A stretch of 64,000 bases of DNA from Sinorhizobium fredii USDA 257 (GCF_000265205.3 NC_018000.1:4278001-4342000), one strand, 5' to 3'; shown: positions 1-9,198, counted from the first letter of the stretch. Notes: a model not told the origin generated them from the letters alone. Program-made: numbers and translations.

Positions 1-1725
1 CGCCTCGAGGACGACCAGGCGGTCCATTTCGGTCAGCGTCGACAGGCGGTGCGCGATGGCGATCACCGTCTTCCCGGCCATCAGGGCGAAGAGGTTCTCC
101 TGGATCGCCGCCTCCACTTCGGAATCGAGCGCCGAGGTTGCCTCGTCGAGAATAAGGATCGGCGCGTCCTTGAGGAAGACACGGGCGATCGCAATTCTCT
201 GCCGCTGGCCGCCCGAGAGCTTCACACCCCGTTCGCCGACCTGCGCGTCGAGCCCTTGCCTGCCCAGGTTGTCCTCGAGCGCCTGGATGAACTCCCAGGC
301 GTTGGCTTTCTTGGCTGCGGCGATGACCTGCGCGTCGGTTGCCTCCGGGTGCCCATAGGCGATGTTGTCGCGAATGGAGCGATGCAGGAGCGATGTATCC
401 TGCGTCACGACGCCGATCTGCGAGCGCAGGCTGTCCTGGCTGACGGCTGAAATATCCTTGCCGTCGATCCGGATCACGCCGTCCTCGAGATCGTAGAAGC
501 GCAGCAGCAGGTTCATCAGCGTCGTTTTGCCGGCACCCGAGCGGCCGACCAGGCCGATCTTCTCGCCGGGACGGATGTCGAGCGACAGCCGATCGATGAC
601 GCCTTTTGCCTTGCCGTAATGGAAGCGGATATCCTCGAAACGGATCGCCCCCTTCTCGGCCGTCAGCGCTACGGCATCCGGCTGATCGACGATGTCGTGC
701 GCCTTGGTCATCATTCCCATGCCGTCATAGACCGTCCCGATATTCTCGAAAAGCGCCGAGACTTCCCACATGATCCACTGCGACATCCCGTTGATGCGCA
801 TGGCAAGACCGATCGCAACGGCGATTGCTCCGACCGAGATCGCGCTGGTGAGCCAGAGGTAGATCCCAAGCGAGCCGACAGCGAAGAGCGCCACGCAATT
901 GTTCGTGTAGACGCATATGTGGAACAGCGTGACCTTGCGCATCTGCCGGTAGACGGTGTCGAGAAACTCCTCCATACCGGCGCGCGCATAGGTTTCCTCC
1001 CGCCCGGCATGCGAGAAGAGCTTCACCGTGCTGATATTGGTGTAGCTGTCGACGATGCGTCCCGTCATCATCGAACGGGCATCCGCCTGCTCCTTGGAGA
1101 TCTTCTGCAGGCGCGGCACAAAGGTGGTTACGATCACGACATAGATGACCAGCCAGATGGCAAGCGGCGCGACGAGCCGCAAGTCGGCAGCCGCGACGAC
1201 GACCAGCATCGTCGTGAAATAGCTCACCACATAGACGAAGACGTCGAGGATCTTCATTACCGTTTCGCGCACGGCGAGCGACGTCTGCATCACCTTCGTG
1301 GCGACGCGACCGGCGAACTCGTTGGCGAAGAAGGTCATGCTCTGCCGAAGCAGATACCGGTGCATCTGCCAGCGCGCCATCATCGGATAGTTGCCGAGCA
1401 GCACCTGATGCATGATGAATGAATCGAGCGCCACGAGGGCCGGCAAGCCGATGAGGATCAAGGCTGCCATCCAGGCAAGCCTGCCCCCCTCGGTGGCGAG
1501 GAAGGTTTCACGCTCGGCATTGGACAGCCAGTCGACGACGTTGCCGAGGAACTGGAACAGCGCCACCTCGCCGATCGCGATCAGCATGGTGCAGACTGCC
1601 ATGATGAGCAGCCAAGGCGCCGCGGGCCTGGTGTAGTGCCAGCAGAAGGCAAAGAGGCCCTTCGGTGGAAGCGTCGGCTCCTCCAGCGGGTAGGGATTGA
1701 GGCGGGATTCAAACCAGCCGAACAT
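1..1725 (-). CDS. ABC exporter, fused permease and ATPase (3' end cut by window)
   Basis: Half-size ABC exporter of the MsbA/MDR type: an N-terminal six-helix membrane domain followed by a nucleotide-binding domain. The 575 residues present include Walker A GRSGAGKTT, the Q-loop region GVVTQDTSL, signature LSGGQRQRIA, Walker B ILILDEATSALD and the H-loop AHRLST; only the extreme C-terminus lies outside the window. Start is ATG at 1725 behind AAGGAGC at good spacing. It would work as a dimer exporting a lipid or drug; the substrate cannot be read from sequence. A short possible leader ORF and hairpin-forming DNA lie between its promoter region and this start. Family assignment is secure, substrate is not. 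Confidence 0.93.
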   Translation of the reverse strand, partial: MFGWFESRLNPYPLEEPTLPPKGLFAFCWHYTRPAAPWLLIMAVCTMLIAIGEVALFQFLGNVVDWLSNAERETFLATEGGRLAWMAALILIGLPALVALDSFIMHQVLLGNYPMMARWQMHRYLLRQSMTFFANEFAGRVATKVMQTSLAVRETVMKILDVFVYVVSYFTTMLVVVAAADLRLVAPLAIWLVIYVVIVTTFVPRLQKISKEQADARSMMTGRIVDSYTNISTVKLFSHAGREETYARAGMEEFLDTVYRQMRKVTLFHICVYTNNCVALFAVGSLGIYLWLTSAISVGAIAVAIGLAMRINGMSQWIMWEVSALFENIGTVYDGMGMMTKAHDIVDQPDAVALTAEKGAIRFEDIRFHYGKAKGVIDRLSLDIRPGEKIGLVGRSGAGKTTLMNLLLRFYDLEDGVIRIDGKDISAVSQDSLRSQIGVVTQDTSLLHRSIRDNIAYGHPEATDAQVIAAAKKANAWEFIQALEDNLGRQGLDAQVGERGVKLSGGQRQRIAIARVFLKDAPILILDEATSALDSEVEAAIQENLFALMAGKTVIAIAHRLSTLTEMDRLVVLEA

Positions 1726-2207
1726 TAATTAGCTCCTTCAGATATTTTGAAGGAAGGCGGGTCGCCCCGCATTCTTTATCTTCGGAAAACTCGAAACCGG
1801 AGGGGATGCCCCGAATCGAGCTGCGCCCTCCGGGAAACCGGAGCACGCGTCATTCGATCGACAGAATGAAAGGGCGCGGAACCGGTCAGGCCTGGAACGG
1901 CCAGGCTACTTGCGGGAGGCGGGTCAACATCAGAATGGTCATGCATGCCTCCGTCGGTTCGCGTTGAAGAGGATTGAGCTTTACCTCTATTCCCGCCATT
2001 GCGCCAGATTGTCGCAGCCGTTTTCTTGCCTATTTTTTCACCGGGATCAGGTCTGTTGCCAATACGGCACAGATTAGCAAAGGGAAATTCGGCAGCGCGG
2101 CACGCAATCTCCCGCGCCCAATCCGGCAGTGGATCACGAGGCAATATGATGCCATACGGCCTCGCACGTTTTCGCGTCGCACCATCCTGCGTCTTCGGTA
2201 CAGGCTC
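1726..2207. other. Divergent intergenic region between ABC exporter and trmL
   Basis: About 480 bases with no full-length gene. The left part holds the candidate leader ORF (1886-1942) and repeated CTCCGGTTTC segments with GC-rich inverted repeats (1780-1850 and 1886-1906) that would lie in the exporter's 5' leader. A second helix could form where CTCGA and TCGAG flank GGGG-CAT-CCCC. The right part (1980-2207) must contain the trmL promoter, but no clear -35/-10 pair stands out. Confidence 0.5.
1886..1942 (-). CDS. Candidate 18-residue leader peptide upstream of the ABC exporter
   Basis: A short frame reads MTILMLTRLPQVAWPFQA and stops. Its ATG (1942-1940) sits five bases after GGAGG, a better ribosome site than most full genes here have. 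It is in the same orientation as the exporter, which begins about 160 bases downstream, and the intervening DNA can form several hairpins, including CTCCGG-TTTC-CCGGAG. This is the layout of a translation-attenuation leader such as those of antibiotic-resistance and amino-acid operons. That role is inference; I recognise no known leader peptide, and such a short frame could occur by chance. Confidence 0.35.
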   Translation of the reverse strand: MTILMLTRLPQVAWPFQA

Positions 2208-2669
2208 ATGAACGACCTCCGCATCGCCCTCTACCAGCCGGATATTCCGGGCAATACCGGAACCATCCTTCGTCTCGCAGCCTGTCTCGGACTTGCCGTC
2301 GACATCATCGAGCCGGCGGGCTTCGATCTTTCCGACCGCAACCTCAAGCGCGCCGGCATGGATTACATCGCGGCTGTCACACTCACCCGCCATGTCAACT
2401 GGGAGCGCTTCGAGACATGGCGGGCGGAAACCGGCCGGCGGCTGGTGCTCGCTTCCACCAAGGCCGCCGAGCCCTATGCGCGCTTCGACTTTCGGGCCGA
2501 CGACATTCTTCTCTTCGGCCGGGAAAGCGCCGGCGTGCCGGATCATGTCCATGACCGCGCCGACGCCCGCATCCTCATTCCGATGGCGCCCGGCCAACGT
2601 TCGCTCAATATCGCGATGGCGACCGCCATGATCGTCGGCGAGGCGATGCGGCAGACCGGCACGTGGTGA
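2208..2669 (+). CDS. trmL: tRNA (cytidine(34)-2'-O)-methyltransferase TrmL
   Basis: SPOUT-class methyltransferase of 153 residues that 2'-O-methylates the wobble base of leucine tRNAs. The N-terminus reads LYQPDIPGNTGTILR, the family signature, followed by the central LLFGRESAGVP loop and the C-terminal knot segment IPMAPGQRSLNIAMATA that binds S-adenosylmethionine. Length is normal for TrmL (about 150-160). ATG 2208 is chosen because homology begins exactly there; the frame stays open upstream for 78 codons but that part has no family resemblance. The ribosome site is weak. It stands alone on the plus strand. Confidence 0.93.
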   Translation: MNDLRIALYQPDIPGNTGTILRLAACLGLAVDIIEPAGFDLSDRNLKRAGMDYIAAVTLTRHVNWERFETWRAETGRRLVLASTKAAEPYARFDFRADDILLFGRESAGVPDHVHDRADARILIPMAPGQRSLNIAMATAMIVGEAMRQTGTW

Positions 2670-2770
2670 CATGGTCGTCAACGCGCTGACACAAAGCAAG
2701 GTGAGATTGCGGCCGCGCGTTCCTGCAGCGAGAACGCCCGGCTCGCCCTCGTACGAAGATGCCGCGCTCG

Positions 2771-3343
2771 TCATGCGGCGATCTCGCTGTAGGGCGTAGT
2801 CTTGCGGGCATATTTCAGCGTTCGCGCCCACCAGGTGAGCCGGTCCATCATCAGGAACAGCGGCGCGCGCAGTTCTTCGGGCTTGTAGAGATTCCCGGCA
2901 GCGTCGAATTTCGACCAGGCCTTCGGAAGCGCAACACCGTCCCTGAGCGTCACCGCATGCAGCTCTCCGAAGACCTGGCGCAATTGCTCGACGGCGCGGA
3001 TACCGCCCGAGGCGCCGCCGTAGGAGACGAAGGCGACAGGCTTGGCGTGCCAGGGTTCATAGACCGCGTCGATCATTTCCTTCAGCGCCGCGGGATAGCC
3101 ATGATTGTATTCCGGCGTGATGACGATGAAAGCGTCCGCTTCGGCGACCTTTCGCTTCATCCATTCGGCCGGGTCTGCCGATTTCTCGCCGCGGGAGCTT
3201 CTCAGCCGCAACGGATCGATGATCGTCAGGCGGAAGACGTCGGATGCCGAAAGCTCGCGGATAAGCCAGCTGGCAACGGTATCGCAGAACCGGCCCTGCC
3301 GCGCGCTGCCGTAGATCAAGGCGAGGGTCAACTTCTCTGTCAT
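2771..3343 (-). CDS. NADPH-dependent FMN reductase (flavodoxin-like), SoxR target
   Basis: 190-residue flavodoxin-fold NAD(P)H:FMN or quinone reductase. The N-terminal YGSARQGRF loop binds the FMN phosphate, and TPEYNHGYPAALKEMID is the characteristic flavin-contact motif; YGGASGG is the third loop. It is divergent from soxR, and its promoter carries a perfect SoxR box in a 19-bp spacer, so it is very probably induced by redox-cycling compounds. ATG 3343 follows AGGAG. The family is clear; the physiological acceptor (quinone, flavin, chromate-like) is not determined. Confidence 0.88.
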   Translation of the reverse strand: MTEKLTLALIYGSARQGRFCDTVASWLIRELSASDVFRLTIIDPLRLRSSRGEKSADPAEWMKRKVAEADAFIVITPEYNHGYPAALKEMIDAVYEPWHAKPVAFVSYGGASGGIRAVEQLRQVFGELHAVTLRDGVALPKAWSKFDAAGNLYKPEELRAPLFLMMDRLTWWARTLKYARKTTPYSEIAA

Positions 3344-3382
3344 GCGGGATCAGCTCCTAGTTGTCGGCTACAGGAAGCTCAT

Positions 3383-3413
3383 GCTATAGAACCTCAACTA
3401 TAGTTGAGGTCAA
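3383..3413 (-). promoter_or_regulatory. SoxR-regulated promoter of the FMN reductase gene
   Basis: On the minus strand TTGACC (3413-3408) and TATAGC (3388-3383) are separated by exactly 19 bp, the over-long spacer typical of MerR-family activated promoters. The spacer holds the perfect 18-bp palindrome CCTCAACTATAGTTGAGG (3392-3409), which matches the known SoxR box (CCTCAA-N6-TTGAGG). The start site would be near 3376, about 33 bases before the reductase ATG. The palindrome also ends 12 bases before soxR's own GTG, so autoregulation is likely. Confidence 0.9.
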
Positions 3414-3421
3414 GAGCGCCC

Positions 3422-3919
3422 GTGAAAAAAGAAAATGACAGTGAATTCAAGCGCGAGCTGACGGTCGGCGAAGTGGCCGAACGCAGCGGCATCGCCGTCT
3501 CGACGCTTCATTTCTATGAAACGAAGGGGCTGATCCGCAGCAATCGCAGCCGCGGCAACCAGCGGCGCTATCCGCGCTCGGTGTTGAGACGTGTCGCTGT
3601 CATCAAGGTCGCCCAGCGCACCGGGATCCCACTGGCTGAAATTCAATCCGCCCTGTCGGTGCTCCCCAACGATCGGCCGCTGACGGTCGAGGACTGGGGC
3701 CGGCTGTCGAAGACCTGGCAGCAGCAACTCGACGATCGCATCGCCAAGTTGACTTCGCTGCGCGATCAGCTGACCGGCTGTATCGGCTGCGGCTGCCTTT
3801 CGATGCGGGACTGCCCGTTGCGCAATCCCTATGACGTGCTTGGGTCCGAAGGTGCAGGACCGCGCCTGATGGATCCCTCCGACAGCGTCGAGGACGCGGA
3901 ATATGCACCCGGAGCTTGA
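3422..3919 (+). CDS. soxR: Redox-sensitive transcriptional activator SoxR
   Basis: MerR-family regulator of 165 residues. The winged-helix N-terminus begins [20 protein letters not shown]; a dimerisation helix follows; and the [2Fe-2S] cluster motif [12 protein letters not shown] places four cysteines at about 120, 123, 125 and 131, the SoxR spacing. Oxidation of the cluster switches the protein to an activator. GTG 3422 is preferred; a TTG at 3404 would lie inside the operator. The only visible target is the divergent FMN reductase; no soxS-like gene is present, as is usual outside enterics. The 3' end overlaps the convergent MFS gene by 91 bp. Confidence 0.95.
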   Translation: MKKENDSEFKRELTVGEVAERSGIAVSTLHFYETKGLIRSNRSRGNQRRYPRSVLRRVAVIKVAQRTGIPLAEIQSALSVLPNDRPLTVEDWGRLSKTWQQQLDDRIAKLTSLRDQLTGCIGCGCLSMRDCPLRNPYDVLGSEGAGPRLMDPSDSVEDAEYAPGA

Positions 3920-5094
3920 GCGGTAAGCGGCCTCATCCGGTTGAGAAGCATCATGCTCGTCAAGGTACCGACGGAGCAAAAGAGCGCAATCGAAAGCGCC
4001 CAGCCATTCCCGGCTACGCCGAGGACGAATGAGAAGAATGGGGGTGCGGCGGCGAAGGCAAGGTTGAGCGGCAGCCCCAGGCGCGCCATCACCAACCCAT
4101 ATTGGGCCGGCGAGAAGAACACGAGCGGCATCGTCGCCCGGCTGACTGACATGGCGCCGCTCGAAAGGCCGTAGAGCACGAGGAAAAGTACGATCGATCC
4201 CTCGGTGCCCCCGCCGAGGATCAGAGCAAGCAATGCCAGGGGCATGATTGCCGCCGCAACGAAACCTGTCGTCAGCCCATCCCAGCGGTTGCCACCGAGG
4301 AAATCGAAAAGCCGCGCCGAGAGCTGAATGAAACCGATCGCCGATCCGAAGCCGACCGCGAGATAGTCGGGCACGGCATAACTGCGAAAAAGGTCGATGA
4401 CGACGAGCTGAAAGCCCCAGGTGACGAAGCCGTTCAGCGCAACGGCTGCAACGATAAGCGCAACAAGCCGCCGATCGCGACGGGTCTTCGGCCGCTCCTG
4501 CCCGTCCGTCGCGGCGCGAGCTGCCTGGCCCACCGGTTCGCTTCGGGGCAGACCGAAGAAATGCAGCGGTGCACAGACGAGCAACATCATCGCACCGTAG
4601 ATCACGAGAGTGCCGCGCCAGCCGAGCGCTGCCTCGAAGAACACGGTGACGGGCCAGGACACACTGGGTGCCAGCGCCATGGCGAGCATCTGCGCTCCGA
4701 TCGCGCGGCGAGCGTCATCGCCGGCGATCTCGGTCAGGAAGACATGAGCAGAAGTCGTCAGCGTTGCAACACCAGCGATGCCAAGGACAGACCAGGCGAC
4801 GAAATAAGTGATCGGCCCGTCGCCGCTCGCGAGCAGCCACAAGCCGGGTGCGGCGAGCGCCGAACCGGACGCGAGCACCAGGCGCGCGCCGAAGCGCGCA
4901 TAAAGCGTCCCAAGCGGCGGCGAGCACAGCGCCATAGCCACCAGCATCACGGTCGGACCGAGATAGACCATCGATGGCTCGAGGCCGAGATCGCCAGCCA
5001 TTCCCGCCGCCGTGACCGATACGAACATGAACATCGCGCCCCAGGCGACGATTTGCGTTACGGACAGGACGATTACCGAGCGGAAGACGGGCAT
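3829..5094 (-). CDS. MFS transporter
   Basis: 421-residue major facilitator with about 12 hydrophobic helices, starting [19 protein letters not shown], and a charged central loop (about residues 195-210, [12 protein letters not shown]). The closest general type is the oxalate/formate- or CynX-like efflux class; the substrate is unknown. The last roughly 30 residues lie antisense to the end of soxR. That hydrophilic tail (ending PAPSDPSTS) may have arisen by stop-codon loss. The ribosome site is weak. Co-regulation with soxR is possible but nothing in its upstream DNA shows a second SoxR box. Confidence 0.85.
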   Translation of the reverse strand: MPVFRSVIVLSVTQIVAWGAMFMFVSVTAAGMAGDLGLEPSMVYLGPTVMLVAMALCSPPLGTLYARFGARLVLASGSALAAPGLWLLASGDGPITYFVAWSVLGIAGVATLTTSAHVFLTEIAGDDARRAIGAQMLAMALAPSVSWPVTVFFEAALGWRGTLVIYGAMMLLVCAPLHFFGLPRSEPVGQAARAATDGQERPKTRRDRRLVALIVAAVALNGFVTWGFQLVVIDLFRSYAVPDYLAVGFGSAIGFIQLSARLFDFLGGNRWDGLTTGFVAAAIMPLALLALILGGGTEGSIVLFLVLYGLSSGAMSVSRATMPLVFFSPAQYGLVMARLGLPLNLAFAAAPPFFSFVLGVAGNGWALSIALFCSVGTLTSMMLLNRMRPLTAQAPGAYSASSTLSEGSIRRGPAPSDPSTS

Positions 5095-5268
5095 GAGGTG
5101 AAGGCCGGTGAAAACGCACGCAGAAAGGGTGCCGAGAAGAGTGTCGGCAACTGTCTAGCGCGCCGGCGGGACCTTGGCGAGACGAATTGTCCATCACAAA
5201 GCGGAAGCTTTTGTCTCACGGACCGACCGCATGTGGCGGTCTTCGCCCCGGGCGGGAAATGCGGTCGT

Positions 5269-5529
5269 TCAGTCAGCGCTCGGCAGGCGCCGCATCGTGA
5301 ACTCGATCTCGTCGCCCTCGAGTTGGCGCCAGCTCTCGACTTCCGTCCAATAGGCGGCCTTGGGCCAGGTCTCGAACCATTCGCGCGCCTTGGCGCGGGC
5401 GGCGCTGCGTTCGAGACGGAAGGTTTCGCGTACGAACAGGCTGCCGCCTCGCGCGGGGTGTTCCCGGCGGTGTCGGGCGATCTGGCGCCGCAAGCCATCG
5501 AGCGGCGGTCCTGGGGGTATCTTCGCCAT
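5269..5529 (-). CDS. Conserved small protein of unknown function
   Basis: 86 residues, very basic and arginine-rich in the first half (LRRQIARHRREHPARGG) with an acidic WTEVESWRQLEGDEIE segment near the end. No signal peptide or membrane segment. ATG 5529 follows AGAGGT with seven-base spacing; a second ATG six codons upstream is possible. It is divergent from hemF. I do not recognise a family. Codon use and the good ribosome site argue that it is real. Confidence 0.6.
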   Translation of the reverse strand: MAKIPPGPPLDGLRRQIARHRREHPARGGSLFVRETFRLERSAARAKAREWFETWPKAAYWTEVESWRQLEGDEIEFTMRRLPSAD

Positions 5530-5758
5530 GGCTGTACCTCTGATCATAAAGATAGGATGGGCACCGCCCCTTGGCCAGTCCATCGTCTCCAGCGCCTGCC
5601 AGCCATCGCCACGACCAAATGCCCGAGGCCCGTCATTGCTGTAGACTACCTTGGAGAAAGAGCCGCCGTTGCCATTCGGCCAAAAATATGGACTGTGACG
5701 GCGGCGACAGAATCGGCGGTCTCCTCTGCGGGATGCCGCAAATTGGAACCTGAACTCC

Positions 5759-6670
5759 ATGGAAAGACCGCAATTGCCGCAGGAGCTGCCTGCAGACATC
5801 GAAGACAAGAAGGCCGAGGCGAAGGCCTGGTTCGAGAGCCTGCGCGACTCGATCTGCGCGGCCTTCGAGACAATCGAGGACGATTTGACTGGGCCGTTGT
5901 CGGATCGTCCGCCGGGCCGGTTCGTCGGCAAGGATTGGCTCCGCGAGGAAGGCACAGGCGGCGGCGGGCGCATGTCGATGATGGAGGGCCGCGTCTTCGA
6001 GAAGGTCGGCGTCCATACATCGACCGTCCTCGGCGAGTTTTCCCCCGAGTTCCGCAACCAGATCCCCGGCGCAAGCGAAGATCCGCGCTTCTGGGCGTCA
6101 GGCATTTCGCTGATAGCCCATCCGGTCAATCCGAACGTGCCCGCCGTGCACATGAATACGCGCATGGTCGTGACCACCAGCAACTGGTTCGGCGGCGGCG
6201 CGGACCTCACGCCCGTTCTCGACCGCCGGCGCCTCATGACCGACCCGGACACGGTTGTCTTCCACCGGGCGATGGAGATCACCTGCGACCGGCATCCGGT
6301 CGCCGATCATGCGAAGTTCAAGCAATGGTGCGACGAGTACTTCTTCCTCAAGCACAGGAACGAACCGCGCGGCACCGGCGGCATTTTCTACGATTGGCTG
6401 CACTCGCCCGAGGACATGGGCGGCTGGGAGGCCGATTTCGCCTTCACCCGGGACGTGGGCAAGGCGTTCGCGATTGTCTATCCGAAAATCGTCAGGGCAA
6501 ATTTCAACACGCCATGGACGGAGGCAGATCGCGACGAACAGCTCGTGCGTCGCGGCCGCTATGTGGAATTCAACCTCCTCTACGACCGCGGCACGATTTT
6601 CGGCCTCAAGACCGGCGGGAACGTCGAGTCGATCCTGTCGTCCCTGCCCCCGGTCGTGCGCTGGCCCTGA
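5759..6670 (+). CDS. hemF: Oxygen-dependent coproporphyrinogen III oxidase HemF
   Basis: Cytosolic heme-pathway enzyme converting coproporphyrinogen III to protoporphyrinogen IX with O2. 303 residues, the usual length. Hallmarks visible: [11 protein letters not shown] (about 67-77), the conserved HMNTRMVV (131-138), [10 protein letters not shown] (143-152), [20 protein letters not shown] and the C-terminal [23 protein letters not shown] 5759 precedes a short acidic extension. It is transcribed with the BON-domain gene that starts 78 bases downstream. No Fnr- or Irr-type box was evident in the 229-bp upstream gap. Confidence 0.97.
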   Translation: MERPQLPQELPADIEDKKAEAKAWFESLRDSICAAFETIEDDLTGPLSDRPPGRFVGKDWLREEGTGGGGRMSMMEGRVFEKVGVHTSTVLGEFSPEFRNQIPGASEDPRFWASGISLIAHPVNPNVPAVHMNTRMVVTTSNWFGGGADLTPVLDRRRLMTDPDTVVFHRAMEITCDRHPVADHAKFKQWCDEYFFLKHRNEPRGTGGIFYDWLHSPEDMGGWEADFAFTRDVGKAFAIVYPKIVRANFNTPWTEADRDEQLVRRGRYVEFNLLYDRGTIFGLKTGGNVESILSSLPPVVRWP

Positions 6671-6748
6671 TTGCGCCTCCGGCTCAATGAAGAGCCGAAC
6701 AAATCCCGAGGCTGCGGCGTTTTCTCCGGAACGAGGAGTGATCGCCGC

Positions 6749-7027
6749 ATGATATTCAAGAAACGCACATTCTTCGGCCAGGAGCCCGAGAGGGAAACCC
6801 CCGAGCATCCGGCCGAACTGGAGCGCCGGGTTGCACACTGGCTCGCCGTCGCGCCGGGGCTCGATGCCGCCGACGTCACGGTGACCTGCACCGGCAACAC
6901 GGTCCTGCTAGGCGGCACGGTTGCCACGGAGGACGAAATCGTCCGAGCCGCGGAAGCGGCAAGCCGTGTCGAAGGCGTCAGGGAAGTCATCAACCGAATC
7001 AAACGCGCCAAAGCGGGCACGGGATGA
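6749..7027 (+). CDS. BON-domain protein
   Basis: 92-residue protein with one BON domain (about 25-85: LERRVAHWLAVAPG through VEGVREVINRIK), a small alpha/beta fold often linked to membrane or phospholipid binding. No signal peptide, so it is probably cytosolic or peripheral, unlike the secreted OsmY type. ATG 6749 has GAGGAG upstream; the frame continues back to hemF's stop, but that part is not BON-like. It follows hemF closely and may share its transcript. The 3' end is 19 bases from the convergent lipoprotein gene. Confidence 0.8.
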   Translation: MIFKKRTFFGQEPERETPEHPAELERRVAHWLAVAPGLDAADVTVTCTGNTVLLGGTVATEDEIVRAAEAASRVEGVREVINRIKRAKAGTG

Positions 7028-7046
7028 CGCGGAGCAGCTGTCGCCG

Positions 7047-7667
7047 CTAGATCGACCGGAGCATCCAGCCGACGATATCCGCCGCCACGTGAGCGAAGGC
7101 AGAGTCGAGGGCTGCGACAAAGGCTGGATTGCCGGCGCCCTGGACCGGCGCGACGGCACGAAAGACCTGCTGCCGGCGGACGGTACCGGAGCGGTCGTCC
7201 AATATCTTGGCGAAGATCTCGACGACGGCCGTGTCGGGGCCATCGGTGGCTATCTCGAAGGCCCGGAGTTCGGTGACCAACTGATAATCTATGGCAAGCC
7301 CCTGGCCAGGCTTGCCGACACGAACCTTGCCCGTGTTGTCGAAAGTCTGAACGAGCCGATCCTGCACCATGCGCGGCAGACTATCGCCCCATTGCGCCCC
7401 GGCGAGATACCGAAGTTCCGATTTCGAAAGGCGAACGACGATCTGGTCGCTGCCGAGCGTCTTCAGGGCCGTCGGCTCCGGCACCAGTATCTGGCGGTTC
7501 GTCGCTGCCGGGCGCTCGACGACGGGCGTCGATGCCAGGCTGAATGTATCATTGGCCGCCTGGCGCGTGCCACAGCCCGCCAGCATCGTCGCCAATGAAA
7601 GAACCGCAGCAAACCGGGCCGTTCCCGCTCCACGCCATGCTACCAGACCCGGAAAACCCATACGCAA
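7047..7667 (-). CDS. ABC-type transport auxiliary lipoprotein (MCE/Mla operon)
   Basis: 206-residue lipoprotein with a signal peptide ending in the lipobox LAGC (Cys about 32), then an ABC_trans_aux (PqiC-like) domain with the typical features VVRLSKSELRYLAGAQWGDSLPRMVQDRL-type core and a C-terminal DSAFAHVAADIVGWM. It is last in a four-gene operon with the permease, ATPase and MCE protein, and is expected to act at the outer membrane as acceptor partner. Family and operon position agree; the cargo (phospholipid or other lipid) is inferred. Confidence 0.85.
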   Translation of the reverse strand: MRMGFPGLVAWRGAGTARFAAVLSLATMLAGCGTRQAANDTFSLASTPVVERPAATNRQILVPEPTALKTLGSDQIVVRLSKSELRYLAGAQWGDSLPRMVQDRLVQTFDNTGKVRVGKPGQGLAIDYQLVTELRAFEIATDGPDTAVVEIFAKILDDRSGTVRRQQVFRAVAPVQGAGNPAFVAALDSAFAHVAADIVGWMLRSI

Positions 7668-7740
7668 TTATCCCCAAACAACGCGGCGCCGTTCGGCTCC
7701 CCGCCCCCATGCAACCCGCCCGCGACCGATGATAAGCGAA

Positions 7741-9111
7741 TCACCGCCGCGTGCGGCCATCATATTGCTTAACAGTCTCGCCGCCGAATAGCAGGCGCTG
7801 TGGATTTCGATCGAAATTGGAAATCGTACTCTGCAGGCTTTGCACCGTTCGCCGTGTTTCCGTGACAAGCGTCTCCATGTCACGCAAGCCGGAATTGGAG
7901 AAACGCTTCAGGTTGTCGGAGATAGGACCGATTTGAGCGTTGAGGTTGTCGGCCATCCGGCGGAACGATTCAAGCGTCGAGCGCGCCTCTGCCGAAAGCG
8001 ACGGCGCATTCGCGTCGCCGAGGAAGCCGTCGACCTTCGCGAGAATGCCGTCGACGCGGTTCGATGCCGCATTCAGCTTGTTCGACATCTCCGTGAAGTC
8101 GGTGATCGTCTGGTCTATGTCCTCCTGGCGGGCCGAAATCTTGTTGGCAAAATCGGACACCTGGGCGGCGACCTTGCGCGCATCGGCGCTCGCCGCGGAG
8201 ATGTCGTTGACGACCAGCCCGACCTTCTGTGTATCGACGGCAGCCACCAGCGCATCGACGCGCTTCAATGTCTGCTGCGCGTTCTTGCCGAACTGGTCAT
8301 AGGTCTCCACGGTGCGCCTGAAGCCGGCGACTGCCTCCGAGACCCCGCCGGAAGCTGCCTTGAGGTCGTTGCTCACCTCTTCGACATTGCTCACGATCGT
8401 ATCGATCTTCTTCGGATCGACCGACTTGATCAGCCTGTCTGCGCTTTCAAGCGTGACATCGAGCTTCTTCGACGCAGCGCTGACCGATCCAGACAACTCC
8501 TCGACGCTCTTCAGGAATTGATCGATCGCGTCGGAATTGTCGGCGAGCGCCCTGGAGAAACGTTGCGCATTGCCGATCGTCGCGGTCAACGGGCCACGAA
8601 CTTCGGTGACGAAGCCCTGAATGTCGCCGATGGCGCTGTTTGCCCGATCAAGGATCTGGTCGGCGGTCGCAAGCAGGCTCGTAACGCTCGACTGGTCGGC
8701 AAGGATCCGCGCCTGCGTCCCCTTTTCGAGTGCGCTCTTGAGGATGTTCTCATCGCCTTTTCGCCCGCCGCTAAGCTCGATATAGGCCGCTCCCGTCAAA
8801 CCCTGGATTTCCAGCGTCGCCCGCGTGGACGTCAGAACCGGCGCATCGGCCGATACCTCGGTGAGGGCGATCGAATAGCGCGGATCATTGGCGTCGATCG
8901 CAAGGCTGTTGACGGTACCGACATTGATGCCGTTGAACCGCACCGGTGAGCCGACCGACAGGCCGTTGGCAGAGCCTGGAATGTTGACGACGAGTTCGAC
9001 CATCTCGCCGCTTCGGCCGTATTGTGACATCCAATAGACGAAACCGAAGGCAGCGGCGATCACGAACACCGTGAAAAAGCCGACAATGGCATAGTTCGCT
9101 TTTGTTTCCAT
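7741..9111 (-). CDS. MCE-family lipid-transport substrate-binding protein (MlaD-like)
   Basis: 456 residues: one N-terminal membrane anchor (about 8-28, IVGFFTVFVIAAAFGFVYW), one MCE domain (about 38-120, with VGSPVRFNGINVGTV), then a long helical region of about 300 residues rich in S, A, D and K, expected to form coiled coil, as in PqiB/LetB-like or long MlaD proteins. It sits in the periplasm and presents lipids to the MlaEF-type ABC complex. It lies 87 bases downstream of the ATPase gene in the same operon. Much longer than E. coli MlaD (about 180), as is common in alphaproteobacteria. Confidence 0.9.
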   Translation of the reverse strand: METKANYAIVGFFTVFVIAAAFGFVYWMSQYGRSGEMVELVVNIPGSANGLSVGSPVRFNGINVGTVNSLAIDANDPRYSIALTEVSADAPVLTSTRATLEIQGLTGAAYIELSGGRKGDENILKSALEKGTQARILADQSSVTSLLATADQILDRANSAIGDIQGFVTEVRGPLTATIGNAQRFSRALADNSDAIDQFLKSVEELSGSVSAASKKLDVTLESADRLIKSVDPKKIDTIVSNVEEVSNDLKAASGGVSEAVAGFRRTVETYDQFGKNAQQTLKRVDALVAAVDTQKVGLVVNDISAASADARKVAAQVSDFANKISARQEDIDQTITDFTEMSNKLNAASNRVDGILAKVDGFLGDANAPSLSAEARSTLESFRRMADNLNAQIGPISDNLKRFSNSGLRDMETLVTETRRTVQSLQSTISNFDRNPQRLLFGGETVKQYDGRTRR

Positions 9112-9198
9112 CGGTTCCGACTACCCCTGCGGCCCTTGCCGCCCTTTCACCTGCTTCGACAACAGTTCCGCCGAAACTATTTTAGCACCTTTGCCGTA

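Noticed and set aside
1776..2831. 351-codon minus-strand frame across trmL
   Set aside because: Antisense to trmL, no recognisable domains, no ribosome site.
3404..3421. TTG start for soxR six codons upstream
   Set aside because: Would place the start inside the SoxR operator and lacks a ribosome site.
4561..6690. 709-codon plus-strand frame over the MFS gene and hemF
   Set aside because: Composition is Arg/His/Ala-rich without domain sense; it overlaps hemF in another frame and the MFS gene antisense.
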